The notes beneath the pieces were generated by a model that was not told the DNA's origin, made no database searches, and worked only from the letters and a program-made list of their open reading frames with translations. Shown here piece by piece: positions 53,888-62,407 of a stretch of 64,000 nucleotides of DNA (its first letter is position 1; every line of letters starts with the position of its first letter). Both the position numbers and the translations under genes were made by a program. The stretch comes from CAUZIZ01 sp965218775 (GTDB taxonomy: Bacteria; Acidobacteriota; UBA6911; RPQK01; JAJDTT01), in NCBI GenBank assembly GCA_965218775.1, contig CBDCLS010000004.1, forward strand, positions 620,001-684,000, written 5' to 3'.

Positions 53888-55501
53888 ATGAATCCATTTG
53901 TACAAGAGCGATTGAAGAATTGTCAGACGCTTCCCAGCCTTCCTGGGGTAGCGGTTCAAATCCTCCAACTCTGTGAAGGCGAGCATCCGGACCTCACTAG
54001 AATGACGCAAGTCATCAGCCAGGATCCTGCTCTAACCGTTCATGTTCTGAAATTGGTGAACTCGCCCTTCTACGGACTCCGGCGCGAGGTTCATACGATC
54101 AGCCACGCACTCTCGCTTCTGGGGGCAAACTCAGTACGTACCCTTGCCCTGAGCTTTTCACTGGTCCAAGGGTTGCGACGAGACGACTCCGAAGGAAGTG
54201 AGCTACCCAACTACTGGCGTCGCTCCCTCACCTGCGGGGTGGCCTCACGCGTCCTGGGCGAGTGGGCACAGATGCCGCAGAAGGAGGAACTGTTTCTTGT
54301 CAGTCTGCTACAGGACGTGGGGATGCTGGCTCTGAGAGAAGCCTTTCCGGAAAGCTACACAAAGTTGGTCAACGACTCAGGAGGCAACCATGAAACGCTG
54401 CTCGAGCTCGAAAGGGAGGAGTTCGAATGTGACCACGGAGAGGTGAGCAGCTGGTTGGCTCGGCAGTGGCACCTTCCCGAGATCTTCGAGCTGGCTCTGC
54501 GCTTCAGTCATGATCCGGACCCGGCCAGGGTCCCTCAGGGGTCGCGTGAGTTCATCAAATTCGTGGCCCTTTCGGCTCTTATATCCGACATCTTCATGGG
54601 CGAGGACACCGTAGGCGCAACCAATCGGGCCAAGGATGCCGTCTCTGAGTCCACGCAAATGAGCGGCGAGGATTTCCAAACCATTCTGACGAGGATCGCG
54701 GAGACTCAGCAAGAGATCTCGAATGTCTTCCAGATCAACCTGGGCAGCGCAGAAGCGACCAAGAGCATCCTGGACCAGGCAAATCAGGCGTTGGCGACCT
54801 TGAGCATGGAAACCGTTCGATATGCCTACGAGGCCAGTGTCAAGGCTGAGGGACTGGCCAGCCGAAACCAGCAGTTAAAGGAGCTGGCAGAGCGTGACGC
54901 GCTGACAGGGCTCTACAATCGTGCCCACCTGGATCGGATTCTGGAAAAGGAATTCGAGTGGACGAAGGAGCGCGGCATCCCTATGAGCCTCGTGTTCTGT
55001 GATATCGACAACTTCAAGAAGATCAACGATGAGTATGGCCATCAGGCGGGAGACTCGATCCTGGCAGGAGTGGCTAAAACGGTTTCGGATCAGACCCGCA
55101 AGATGGACACATTGACTCGGTTCGGTGGAGAAGAACTCGTTCTACTTCTTCCCAATACGGACGAATCCGGTGCGGGGGTGATCAGTGAACGAATTTGCGG
55201 GGCCGTCGCCAGGGAAACCCGCGGCCTTGCATCGGGGAAGCCCCTTCGCGTGACTGTTTCCCTGGGATACGCCACCCAATCGCCGGAGAGGCAGTTCGAC
55301 AGTACCACAGAGTTACTGCGGGCAGCCGACCAAGCCCTCTTCCAGGCCAAGAGCGCAGGCAAGAACAGAGCAGTGGCGTTCTCGTCCTCTAATTCTTCGA
55401 GCCTGAAAACTCTCGAGGCCGGATTCTCAGACTCCCACCCGCACGAATCACCACTCCTGCCGATAAACGGTCACCCTCATTCCGACCTGCGACCGTCATA
55501 G
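53888..55501 (+). CDS. HDOD-GGDEF regulatory protein (diguanylate cyclase)
   Basis: 537 aa, cytoplasmic. Residues 10-280 form an HDOD domain (LPSLPGVAVQILQLCEGEHP, VISQDPALTVHVLKLVNSPF), followed by a helical linker and a GGDEF domain from about 335 (ERDALTGLYNRAHLDRILEK, VFCDIDNFKKINDEYGHQAG). The active-site loop is GGEEL and the product-inhibition motif R-x-x-D is five residues before it (RKMDTLTRF), so cyclic-di-GMP synthesis with feedback control is expected. The last 50 residues are Ser/His-rich and overlap the end of a sialidase-like gene on the other strand by 113 bp. The PilZ gene downstream is a possible c-di-GMP receptor. Confidence 0.92.
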   Translation: MNPFVQERLKNCQTLPSLPGVAVQILQLCEGEHPDLTRMTQVISQDPALTVHVLKLVNSPFYGLRREVHTISHALSLLGANSVRTLALSFSLVQGLRRDDSEGSELPNYWRRSLTCGVASRVLGEWAQMPQKEELFLVSLLQDVGMLALREAFPESYTKLVNDSGGNHETLLELEREEFECDHGEVSSWLARQWHLPEIFELALRFSHDPDPARVPQGSREFIKFVALSALISDIFMGEDTVGATNRAKDAVSESTQMSGEDFQTILTRIAETQQEISNVFQINLGSAEATKSILDQANQALATLSMETVRYAYEASVKAEGLASRNQQLKELAERDALTGLYNRAHLDRILEKEFEWTKERGIPMSLVFCDIDNFKKINDEYGHQAGDSILAGVAKTVSDQTRKMDTLTRFGGEELVLLLPNTDESGAGVISERICGAVARETRGLASGKPLRVTVSLGYATQSPERQFDSTTELLRAADQALFQAKSAGKNRAVAFSSSNSSSLKTLEAGFSDSHPHESPLLPINGHPHSDLRPS

Positions 55502-56208
55502 CGAGCGAGTCAGAGCGCGGACTCAAGAGATATTCGATAGCAGCAAGCAGCTTCCCGGACGCTAAACGTACGACAATTGTCTGGGTGCCCCGGCCTATGG
55601 TTGCGGCGTGCGACCAGCTCCTGCCGCCATCGGATGATTCGAGCAGCCAGCTAAAATAGCCTCGCTTCTTCGTTGGCATGTCCTGGTCATCGTAGATCGG
55701 AAAGTACCCGCCGTAGGCGTTCATCATCAACTTGCCTGGAGACGACTCGAAGAGTCTCCCGTAGGGGAAAAGCCACTCATAGGGTGCGGGATCGAGAAGA
55801 GTGGGCTGGCTCCAGCTCTGACCTTTGTCCTGCGACCACATCAAGTAGGCGAGAGCAGTTTCGTCTTTCAGGTCTTTCCGGACGAAACCCAGCAGGATAT
55901 CACCCTCAGGTAGCGTCGCAAGCATTTGAATCCGATCGTTATCGGGGGAATCAAACACCGAGCGAGGTTCACTCCAAGTCAGCCCATTGTCGAGGGATTC
56001 GACCAGCGAGACGCTGTTGGCCCTGGCAAACCCCGTCCTGGCTCCTACCAGTAGGTGCCTCGGGCCCACCCGAGTCACCTTGGGCGCATGCCCTTTGGGG
56101 CACACGACAACCCTTTTTCCAAATCTCCAATCGAGGCTCAGAAGAGTTCATTGCTAGAACGCTTGAGAAAAGAAGGAGGCCAATGACAGCGAGCATGCGG
56201 GTGAACAT
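55389..56208 (-). pseudogene. exo-sialidase-like secreted protein with a frameshift
   Basis: The 5' part from 56208 encodes a signal peptide (MFTRMLAVIGLLLFSSVLAM). Near 56115, within GGAAAAAGGGTTGTC, the frame shifts; the body continues one frame over as CPKGHAPKVTRVGPRHLLVG, with Asp-box motifs SLDNGLTWSEPRSVF, SQDKGQSWSQPTLLD and SSDGGRSWSHAATIG. It is about 270 aa with the shift repaired, small for a sialidase. The A/G-run could be a sequencing error site. The 3' end overlaps the HDOD-GGDEF gene tail. Confidence 0.65.
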
Positions 56209-56233
56209 TCAGACCTGGCCGAGATCTTCAAGC

Positions 56234-56665
56234 TTATACCGAAGCAATTGTCGATCTGGACTGCAGCCACAGAGACTCGAGAGCACTGACGATCCTGCGC
56301 AGAGCAGCTGGAGGGTCGACTGGACCTTCTCCTACGAGCGACTCAGGGAAGGATAGCCGGTAACGACGACCCTGACTTCGGCGGACCTCCCCTGCGAGCT
56401 TAACGGTAGCCCCCTCGAATCGCAAAAGGAACTCGACGGCGGCACCGAATGCCAACCGAGGTTCCTTGCCCGAATCGAACTCGATCAACATTCCACAAAA
56501 GCCAATGTCGAGCGGACGTGGCAACCAGACCTTCTTGTCTTTTGTGACAAGTTTGACACCAAGTCCAGTATCTTCAAGATCGCGCAACGGAACGCAGAGA
56601 AGTCCTTGATCTGCTTCGTTCGGGTCAGCTTTCGGCTTGGCGCCCCTTTTTCGTCTAATCGCCAT
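56234..56665 (-). CDS. PilZ-domain-like protein
   Basis: The start at 56665 (MAIRRKRGAKPKADP) is preferred; a longer frame begins at 56773. About 143 aa. The segment VWLPRPLDIGFCGMLIEFDS, then GAAVEFLLRFEGATVKLAGE and VRRSQGRRYRLSFPE is the six-strand pattern of PilZ domains, but the canonical R-x-x-x-R before the D-x-S-x-x-G loop is not clear (D-I-G-F-C-G here), so c-di-GMP binding is doubtful. Located between two regions decayed by repeats. Confidence 0.55.
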   Translation of the reverse strand: MAIRRKRGAKPKADPNEADQGLLCVPLRDLEDTGLGVKLVTKDKKVWLPRPLDIGFCGMLIEFDSGKEPRLAFGAAVEFLLRFEGATVKLAGEVRRSQGRRYRLSFPESLVGEGPVDPPAALRRIVSALESLWLQSRSTIASV

Positions 56666-56773
56666 CAGGATTATGCCTCGAATTGGTGGCTTGTGCACAC
56701 CTGGTGTTATCTCGGGAGTTGGCGTGATCCACTCGGAGATTTGCCTTACGGGAAAGCACGGCGCAAACCACAT

Positions 56774-57026
56774 TCAGGATCGGAACTGATTCCAAAGAAA
56801 CGTCGTTCATCCTACACGAGGCCCCTGAATAGGATTCCTCGTCCCGAACCAAACCCGGAAGATTGAATGAGTCAGGGTGACGGCTGCGGGGTCTCGAAGA
56901 CCGTATCCAGCGCTGAATGTTCCCGCCAGAGAAGGGCGAAACGATCGGCAGGAAACGGGCGAAGGCAAGGGCACGGGCAAAGGCAAGGACAAGGATAAGA
57001 AGGGAGCCGACCAAACTGGTGATGGC
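56774..57026. other. intergenic with purine-rich short repeats
   Basis: Bases 56960-57000 hold tandem-like units (GCAAGGGCACGGGCAAAGG, GCAAGGACAAGG). No gene recognised. Confidence 0.45.
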
Positions 57027-57028
57027 TA

Positions 57029-57298
57029 GTACAGCGTTCTGTAAATACCGATACGTTTGCAGATGGGGCTTGCGAGGCGAGATCAAGGCAGGAGGAGGAA
57101 GACGATGCTTGGCCATCTTCGACGACGACCCACACAGAGATCGTCCGCAACCCCCATCTGCCCTACGGGTGGCGACGGGACGCGCCGATTTCTTTGTCGC
57201 GCCTCCTCCAAGATTCGAGGCATCGAGTTCGGCGTCGCTTCGCGAACTCAACCCGTCGCGCTCGCCACAAACGTATCGGTATTTACAGAACGCTGTAC
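57029..57298. mobile_element. 270-bp MITE with TA target duplication
   Basis: Ends GTACAGCGTTCTGTAAATAC and its exact complement extend to a 31-bp perfect inverted repeat (through CGATACGTTTG), flanked by TA on both sides (57027-57028 and 57299-57300). TA targeting is the habit of IS630/Tc1-mariner transposons; no such transposase is in the window. The right-hand TA is part of the stop codon of the zinc-cluster gene. Partial relatives lie at 53049 and 63690. Confidence 0.85.
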
Positions 57299-57933
57299 TA
57301 GGGATAGATCAGGAGCGACTCCGGGCCACCCGAGGCTACCTCGGGGTGATTCCGACGGATAAAGGTAAGGTACGTCTCTGCGTCCGATTTTTTCTCGAGA
57401 TGATAGCGGACATCTGAGTCCAGGACTTCCAGGCAAGCTAGGATATCAGCAGTCCGGAGCCCCATTGCACTCCATTCGGGATCCTGGCGCAGACGCTCGA
57501 GTGCCTCATGCAGAGACCGCGACAGCGCCTGTACGATCGGATTCGAGGATTCGTGTTGATAGATGATTCCCTTGCGCTCGGTCTCGTAGGTCTCACCCAG
57601 GAGGGCTACAGCCTCCAACACGTGCTGGTCCCGAAATGAAGTGAGGTCTTCGCCGTAAGCGATGATCTGCTTTTCCAATTCTTCGATGAGTGGCTTGAAT
57701 CGCTGCAGACTTTCGTACAATCTCTGCTGGCGAACAGGATCATCCTGGTGTTGCAGCTGATTGATGTATTTCTTGACTGACTGATAGCTTTGCCCCGACG
57801 TCAGGTAGGTACAGTCTGAGGGGCAGGCCACTTCTACAACTCGCTTCTCGCCACAGCACTGAGCGCAAATCTCTCTCTGTTTCGCAGGGCAGAACCGCTT
57901 CCCCTTCCTCCTACCACAGAGAATACACTTCAT
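57298..57933 (-). CDS. zinc-cluster protein, 211 aa, function unknown
   Basis: The start at 57933 (MKCILCGRRKGKRFCPAKQR) puts eight Cys at positions 3, 6, 15, 23, 26, 27, 37 and 41, a compact treble-clef-like metal site, followed by an alpha-helical body (SVKKYINQLQHQDDPVRQQR, SRSLHEALERLRQDPEWSAM). An ATG at 58059 exists but adds a basic extension with no homology. I know this only as a conserved hypothetical of Acidobacteria-like genomes. Its TAG stop straddles the MITE insertion point and would be TAG with or without the MITE. Confidence 0.65.
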   Translation of the reverse strand: MKCILCGRRKGKRFCPAKQREICAQCCGEKRVVEVACPSDCTYLTSGQSYQSVKKYINQLQHQDDPVRQQRLYESLQRFKPLIEELEKQIIAYGEDLTSFRDQHVLEAVALLGETYETERKGIIYQHESSNPIVQALSRSLHEALERLRQDPEWSAMGLRTADILACLEVLDSDVRYHLEKKSDAETYLTFIRRNHPEVASGGPESLLIYP

Positions 57934-58080
57934 CGGTTTTCTTCGACTTTGGAACTGAATAAACGATTCAAACTGGCCTTCCTCATACTCCTGATTCTCC
58001 CTGATTGTGCTTTTCCTGAGTATAACCGATGCGGCATCAACTCTCTTTTTCGGAGACACTCCTCATCTATATCCATCCGG

Positions 58081-59396
58081 CAGTAGTGTCCCAACGTTTG
58101 GGACTCTAATCTCTGTAAAGTATTAATGAGCAATATGTTAGAGAAGATAATAGGTGTTTCCGACTTGAAAGTGAGTGTATGCTCACGCCCTTCAGTTCAT
58201 AAGGAGGGCGGGCATGTACACGGGCACGACGATCTTTTCTCAGGTGATGCGGCATCTTCCCTGGCATCGTTTTCATCGCATTGTTCAGCACTACCGAGGC
58301 GACTACAAGGTCAAGTCATTCCGTTGTGCCGACCATTACCGGGTCATGGCATTTGCGCAGTTGACCTATCGCGAGAGCTTGCGCGATATCGAAGCCTGCC
58401 TACGGGCCATGAGATCCAAGCTCTTCCACATGGGCATTCGCTCCACGGTCTCCCGCAACAATCTGTCCAATGCCAACGAGAGGCGAGACTGGCGCATCTA
58501 TGCCGAGTTTGCCGAAGTGCTCATCGCCGAAGCGCGCAGCCTTTACACCGACGAGGACCTGGGAGTCGACCTGGACGCGACCGTCTATGCCTTGGATTCC
58601 ACGACCATCGACCTGTGCCTCTCGGTCTTCCCCTGGGCGCGCTTCCGCCGCACCAAGGGGGCGATCAAACTGCATACCTTACTCAACCTGCACGGCGCCA
58701 TTCCCGAATTTGTTCTGATCTCGGACGGGAAACTGCACGATGTCAACGCCTTGGACCACCTGATGCCTTGTCCCGGTGCCTACTACATCATGGATCGCGG
58801 ATACCTGGATTTCGGGCGCCTGTACCGACTCCATACCGCTCGGTCGTTGTTCGTGACCCGCGCCAAGGCCAACTTCAAGTTCCGCCGCCGCTACTCCCAT
58901 GCGGTGGACAGAACGACCGGACTAGTCTGCGACCAAACTGTCCTGCTGAGCACCTTCTATCCGGCCAAGGCCTACCCCGAACCTTTGCGTCGTATCAAGT
59001 TCTTCGACGTCACCACCGACCTGCGGCTCGTATTCCTCACCAACGACTTTGCTTCTCCCGCTCTGACCATTGCCCAGCTCTACAAGCTCCGCTGGCAGAT
59101 CGAACTGTTCTTCAAATGGATCAAACAGCATCTCCGCATCAAGGCCTTTTACGGCACCAGTCCCAATGCCGTGAAAACACAAATCTGGATCGCCCTCAGC
59201 ACCTACCTGCTCATCGCCATCATTCGCAAGCGTCTCTATCTCGAGTTGCCGCTCTACACAATTCTCCAGGTCCTGAGCGTCTCGCTCTTCGAGAAAACCC
59301 CCATTTTACAGGCCTTTCAGGACATGGACTACATTACTCAGAATAGTGACATTCATAAACAGTTGATATTATTCGACTAACGCTGGGACACTACTG
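58081..59396 (+). mobile_element. IS4-family insertion sequence, 1316 bp
   Basis: Terminal inverted repeat CAGTAGTGTCCCA-(A/G)-CGTT. Perfect 9-bp target duplication TCCATCCGG at 58072-58080 and 59397-59405. Inserted between the divergent zinc-cluster and DUF2203 genes, where it may have separated or replaced a shared promoter. Confidence 0.93.
58214..59380 (+). CDS. IS4-family transposase (DUF4372-type N-terminus)
   Basis: ATG at 58214 has AAGGAGGGCGGGC before it, so it is preferred to the one at 58175. About 388 aa. Catalytic Asp in YALDSTTIDLCLSVFP, Asp in YIMDRGYLDFGRL, Glu in YKLRWQIELFFKWIK (YREK signature). Same subgroup as 44936 but with many substitutions and different inverted repeats, so the two are separate IS species. 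Confidence 0.92.
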   Translation: MYTGTTIFSQVMRHLPWHRFHRIVQHYRGDYKVKSFRCADHYRVMAFAQLTYRESLRDIEACLRAMRSKLFHMGIRSTVSRNNLSNANERRDWRIYAEFAEVLIAEARSLYTDEDLGVDLDATVYALDSTTIDLCLSVFPWARFRRTKGAIKLHTLLNLHGAIPEFVLISDGKLHDVNALDHLMPCPGAYYIMDRGYLDFGRLYRLHTARSLFVTRAKANFKFRRRYSHAVDRTTGLVCDQTVLLSTFYPAKAYPEPLRRIKFFDVTTDLRLVFLTNDFASPALTIAQLYKLRWQIELFFKWIKQHLRIKAFYGTSPNAVKTQIWIALSTYLLIAIIRKRLYLELPLYTILQVLSVSLFEKTPILQAFQDMDYITQNSDIHKQLILFD

Positions 59397-59433
59397 TCCA
59401 TCCGGTTTGAGGAAGGATATAATATTGGAAGTC

Positions 59434-59835
59434 ATGGAAAAGCGGTTCTTTACGCTGGAGGAGGCACGAAAGCTTCTTCCCTCGATCAACGATTGGATGG
59501 GAACAGCGAGGTCCCTTGCCAGTTGTCTGGACCGCTACCGAGAAGCAGTTGCGGAGCTTGCCGAGAACGCTCAGATGAACCGGGGTGGCCCTGAGGGAAC
59601 CGCTTACTTCACAGACCTGATCCGGCTTCAGAACTGCCTGGTCCAGATCCAGGACAGCGGATGTGTGGTGAAGAGCATCGAGGAGGGTCTAGTGGACTTT
59701 CCCCATCTCAAGAATGGTCGTGAAGTCTACTTGTGCTGGAGGTACGGCGAAGATGACATTCGCTTCTGGCATGAGGTTGACGCGGGATTCTCAGGACGAA
59801 ATCCGATCTCTGAGAAAGGGAAAAGAGATGACTAA
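59434..59835 (+). CDS. DUF2203 family protein
   Basis: 133 aa; the start at 59434 (MEKRFFTLEEARKLLPSIND) matches the family N-terminus. Signature C-terminus KSIEEGLVDFPHLKNGREVY and LCWRYGEDDIRFWHEVDAGF, ending just beyond. Small helical protein of unknown function, common in Acidobacteria, Chloroflexi and cyanobacteria. The stop overlaps the start of the lipoprotein gene (ATGACTAA), so the pair is co-translated. The promoter is now the IS4 element or its right flank. Confidence 0.85.
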   Translation: MEKRFFTLEEARKLLPSINDWMGTARSLASCLDRYREAVAELAENAQMNRGGPEGTAYFTDLIRLQNCLVQIQDSGCVVKSIEEGLVDFPHLKNGREVYLCWRYGEDDIRFWHEVDAGFSGRNPISEKGKRDD

Positions 59836-60427
59836 CGGCCACACTAAAGGCTATTCCCTGCTTGCAGTATTGATTCTAAGCTGGGCAATGGCCTGTTCCA
59901 AGGGTACAGAGGAACCCCAACAACAGCCTCCCGTATCGAATTCGAGCCCCCCGTCCAGTCTCGGGGATCTCACCTTTGCCGCTCCTTCGGAGTGGATAGA
60001 GGAATCACCATCCTCGCCCATGCGCAGGGCTCAGTACCGTCTTCCCCGAGCAGCAGGCGACGCCGAAGATGCTGAGCTGGTTGTCTTCCACTTTCCTGGT
60101 CAGGGGGGATCAGTGCAAGCCAACATGGATCGCTGGGTAGGTCAGTTCAGCAATGAAGATGGATCGGCCGCCGCTGATAGCGCCAAGATCTCCAAGAGGG
60201 AATCAGGCAAGGTTCCTCTGACCATACTCGACGTAGAAGGTACGTATAGCCCCTCCGGTGGTCCCATGATGCAGCGCGGGAGTCCAAAACCCAATCACCG
60301 GATGTTGGCGGCTATCGCGGAAACTTCATCCGGCCCCTGGTTTTTCAAGCTGACCGGGCAGAAGGGCACCATTGAGAAGTGGGAAGCAGGATTCTTCGCA
60401 TTCCTCGATTCGATTCAACCCAATTAG
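59828..60427 (+). CDS. hypothetical lipoprotein, 199 aa
   Basis: ATG at 59828 gives MTNGHTKGYSLLAVLILSWA and a lipobox ending at Cys 23 (WAMAC). The mature protein begins with a Gln/Pro/Ser-rich linker, then a domain with LTFAAPSEWIEESPSSPMRR, ELVVFHFPGQGGSVQANMDR and FFKLTGQKGTIEKWEAGFFA. This looks like the conserved hypothetical family with a W-x-x-Q-F motif found after DUF2203 in related genomes. Probably inner- or outer-membrane attached; role unknown. Confidence 0.75.
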   Translation: MTNGHTKGYSLLAVLILSWAMACSKGTEEPQQQPPVSNSSPPSSLGDLTFAAPSEWIEESPSSPMRRAQYRLPRAAGDAEDAELVVFHFPGQGGSVQANMDRWVGQFSNEDGSAAADSAKISKRESGKVPLTILDVEGTYSPSGGPMMQRGSPKPNHRMLAAIAETSSGPWFFKLTGQKGTIEKWEAGFFAFLDSIQPN

Positions 60428-60462
60428 CGCGACCTAATGGACTCTTCAGGTATTGCAGCCCA

Positions 60463-61410
60463 CTAATTCCTTCGGGCCAGAAGGCGCACCTGGGGAAGAC
60501 GCTCCTCGATAAGCTTTTTTACTTTTGCGTCCTGGCTGTTTTCCACGAAGAATTCGAGATCTTCGAGGGCTCCTGAATACTGCTCCAGGTCCAGCCTCAC
60601 CAACCCTCTTTCCAGGATCTCCGGCAGTGCTTCCTCCAGCAAGGGGAGACGTCGATCCAGAATCTCCAGAAGTAGCGGATTGTTGCCCGAGCGGCGGTAG
60701 GCTTGTTTGAGATTCATCAGCATCCTCAATACGACCGCCCGGTTCGAGGTTGGGTCCAGAAAATCCTGTTCGAACTCTACTTGTCCCCCGTGAACCTCGT
60801 GGAATCGCTGCTCGCACTCTTGTTCCACAAGAATCTCACCTTGATGAAAGGGATCAATAAACAGTTGGTGGAAAGGTGCTGAGTACTTCAACAAAAAATG
60901 GCCGGGCATCGCTACGCACTGAAGACTCAACCCAAAATGCACAGCGACTTTGCGATAGAGGATAGCCAGCGAGATGGGGATGCCCCTTTTTCGATCCAAA
61001 ACGAACGTCAGATAGCTGTTGTTAGCGTTGTAATAATCTTGAGCGTTTCCCTGAAACCCCTCCTCCTGGAAGAGGACATCGTTGAGGCAGTTGATGATCT
61101 CGAAGGCCTCTCGCTTTCCATCCAGCCGATCCTCGACCCGGCGACACAGTTCTGACACCCGTTCTGTGTAGGCGTCCGAGTCGAGATTCGAGCTCTTGAC
61201 TCGACAGAGCTGGAGAGCGATCTCGAAGAGGTCCCATTCATCCTCCGGTCCTTTGACCAAACCGAGATAGTCGTTAAGCGCCTGTCCCATACCGTTTCCG
61301 ACGGCCTGAAAGAGCCGACCGACCGAGGTCGGCGAGATGGCGGCAATCGTAGTTCTCCCACGACGGAAAGTCAAAAGGGGTGAGGGGGCCAATCTGCGCG
61401 GTTTTTCCAA
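60463..61410 (-). CDS. SirB1-like transglutaminase-core/TPR protein
   Basis: 315 aa. Core: CLNDVLFQEEGFQGNAQDYY, NSYLTFVLDRKRGIPISLAI, CVAMPGHFLLKY and LFIDPFHQGEIL, the transglutaminase-like core 2 fold. The catalytic Cys of true transglutaminases is absent as usual in this family, while the His (PGHF) and Asp (FIDPF) positions persist. A C-terminal TPR-like tail (LMNLKQAYRRSGNNPLLLEI, QYSGALEDLEFFVEN) follows. Cytoplasmic, function uncertain. The start could be the later ATG giving MGQALNDYLGL. Convergent with the lipoprotein gene, 36 nt apart. Confidence 0.85.
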   Translation of the reverse strand: MEKPRRLAPSPLLTFRRGRTTIAAISPTSVGRLFQAVGNGMGQALNDYLGLVKGPEDEWDLFEIALQLCRVKSSNLDSDAYTERVSELCRRVEDRLDGKREAFEIINCLNDVLFQEEGFQGNAQDYYNANNSYLTFVLDRKRGIPISLAILYRKVAVHFGLSLQCVAMPGHFLLKYSAPFHQLFIDPFHQGEILVEQECEQRFHEVHGGQVEFEQDFLDPTSNRAVVLRMLMNLKQAYRRSGNNPLLLEILDRRLPLLEEALPEILERGLVRLDLEQYSGALEDLEFFVENSQDAKVKKLIEERLPQVRLLARRN

Positions 61411-61448
61411 CCCTGGTCCCCGTGGTACTCTGAAGAGCGAATCCGATT

Positions 61449-62390
61449 ATGCGTGTCACCGAAACTCGCCACAAACCTTGCATTACTTACGTTTCAGTGT
61501 ACTTTGCCTTGCTAGCGACCCCGCTCCAAGCCGGGGCTGAAGTAACGGAGGGTTCAGCAAGTCAGGGAGAGCTTCGGGTTTCTCATAGCGCCCGCTCGCT
61601 GCAGCCCGGTGAGGTCGTGCTGGTGGAGGTCCAGTCAAGCCACCGGGTCGATCAGATGGTCGGCACAATCTTCGATCGCGAGGTTCCATTCGAAGTCGGC
61701 GGGGGCGCAACTCCAGATCATTGGTGGGGCTTGGTCGGCCTCGATCTGGAGGTCAGCCCGGGTGAGTATATCCTTCAGTTGGAGGCCTTTCAGCAAGGCA
61801 GTCCTATCGGAAAAGCCGAATATGTTCTGCAGGTTGAGAAGAAAGACTTCCCCACCCGTCGCCTGACTCTGCCGAAGCGGTTCGTAAACCCTCCTGAAGA
61901 GGCCCTCGGCCGGATTCGGAAGGAGTCTCGCAGAATCTCAGCACTGTTTGGCGACTTTGCACCGGAGCGGCGGTGGGAGGGACCCTTCGACCGACCCACT
62001 GAGGGGGCTCCAACCAGCAGCATCGGCAAGCGCAGCATTCTCAATGGACAGCCTCGAAGTCCCCATTCCGGAACCGACTTTCAGGCTGCCAAGGGCACTC
62101 CGGTGAAGGCCCCAAACTTCGGTAAGGTGGTCCTGGCGGCTGACCTCTATTACTCTGGCAACACGGTCATCCTGGATCATGGCCAGGGTCTCTACTCCTA
62201 CTTCGCTCACCTGCAAGATTTCAAGGTCAGTCAAGACGACCTGGTTTCGAAAGGGACCGTGATCGGCCGCGTCGGGGCCACGGGACGAGTCACTGGTCCA
62301 CACCTTCATTGGTCGGTTCGGCTGCGGAAGGCTCGAGTCGATCCTCTCTCTCTGATAGCAGTGTTGTCCACCTCCCGATTGTCCGAGTAG
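61449..62390 (+). CDS. M23 family metallopeptidase
   Basis: 313 aa with a signal peptide (YVSVYFALLATPLQAGA). After a beta-sandwich domain, the C-terminal LytM domain has the zinc ligands in PHSGTDFQAAKGTPVKAPNF (H-x-x-x-D) and GPHLHWSVRLR (H-x-H), plus LYSYFAHLQDF. It would cleave peptidoglycan cross-links in the periplasm. All ligands are present. Divergent from the SirB1-like gene with 38 bp between starts, and tail-to-tail with the histidine kinase gene. Confidence 0.9.
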   Translation: MRVTETRHKPCITYVSVYFALLATPLQAGAEVTEGSASQGELRVSHSARSLQPGEVVLVEVQSSHRVDQMVGTIFDREVPFEVGGGATPDHWWGLVGLDLEVSPGEYILQLEAFQQGSPIGKAEYVLQVEKKDFPTRRLTLPKRFVNPPEEALGRIRKESRRISALFGDFAPERRWEGPFDRPTEGAPTSSIGKRSILNGQPRSPHSGTDFQAAKGTPVKAPNFGKVVLAADLYYSGNTVILDHGQGLYSYFAHLQDFKVSQDDLVSKGTVIGRVGATGRVTGPHLHWSVRLRKARVDPLSLIAVLSTSRLSE

Positions 62391-62407
62391 CGGCTTCCAG
62401 CCCGATA

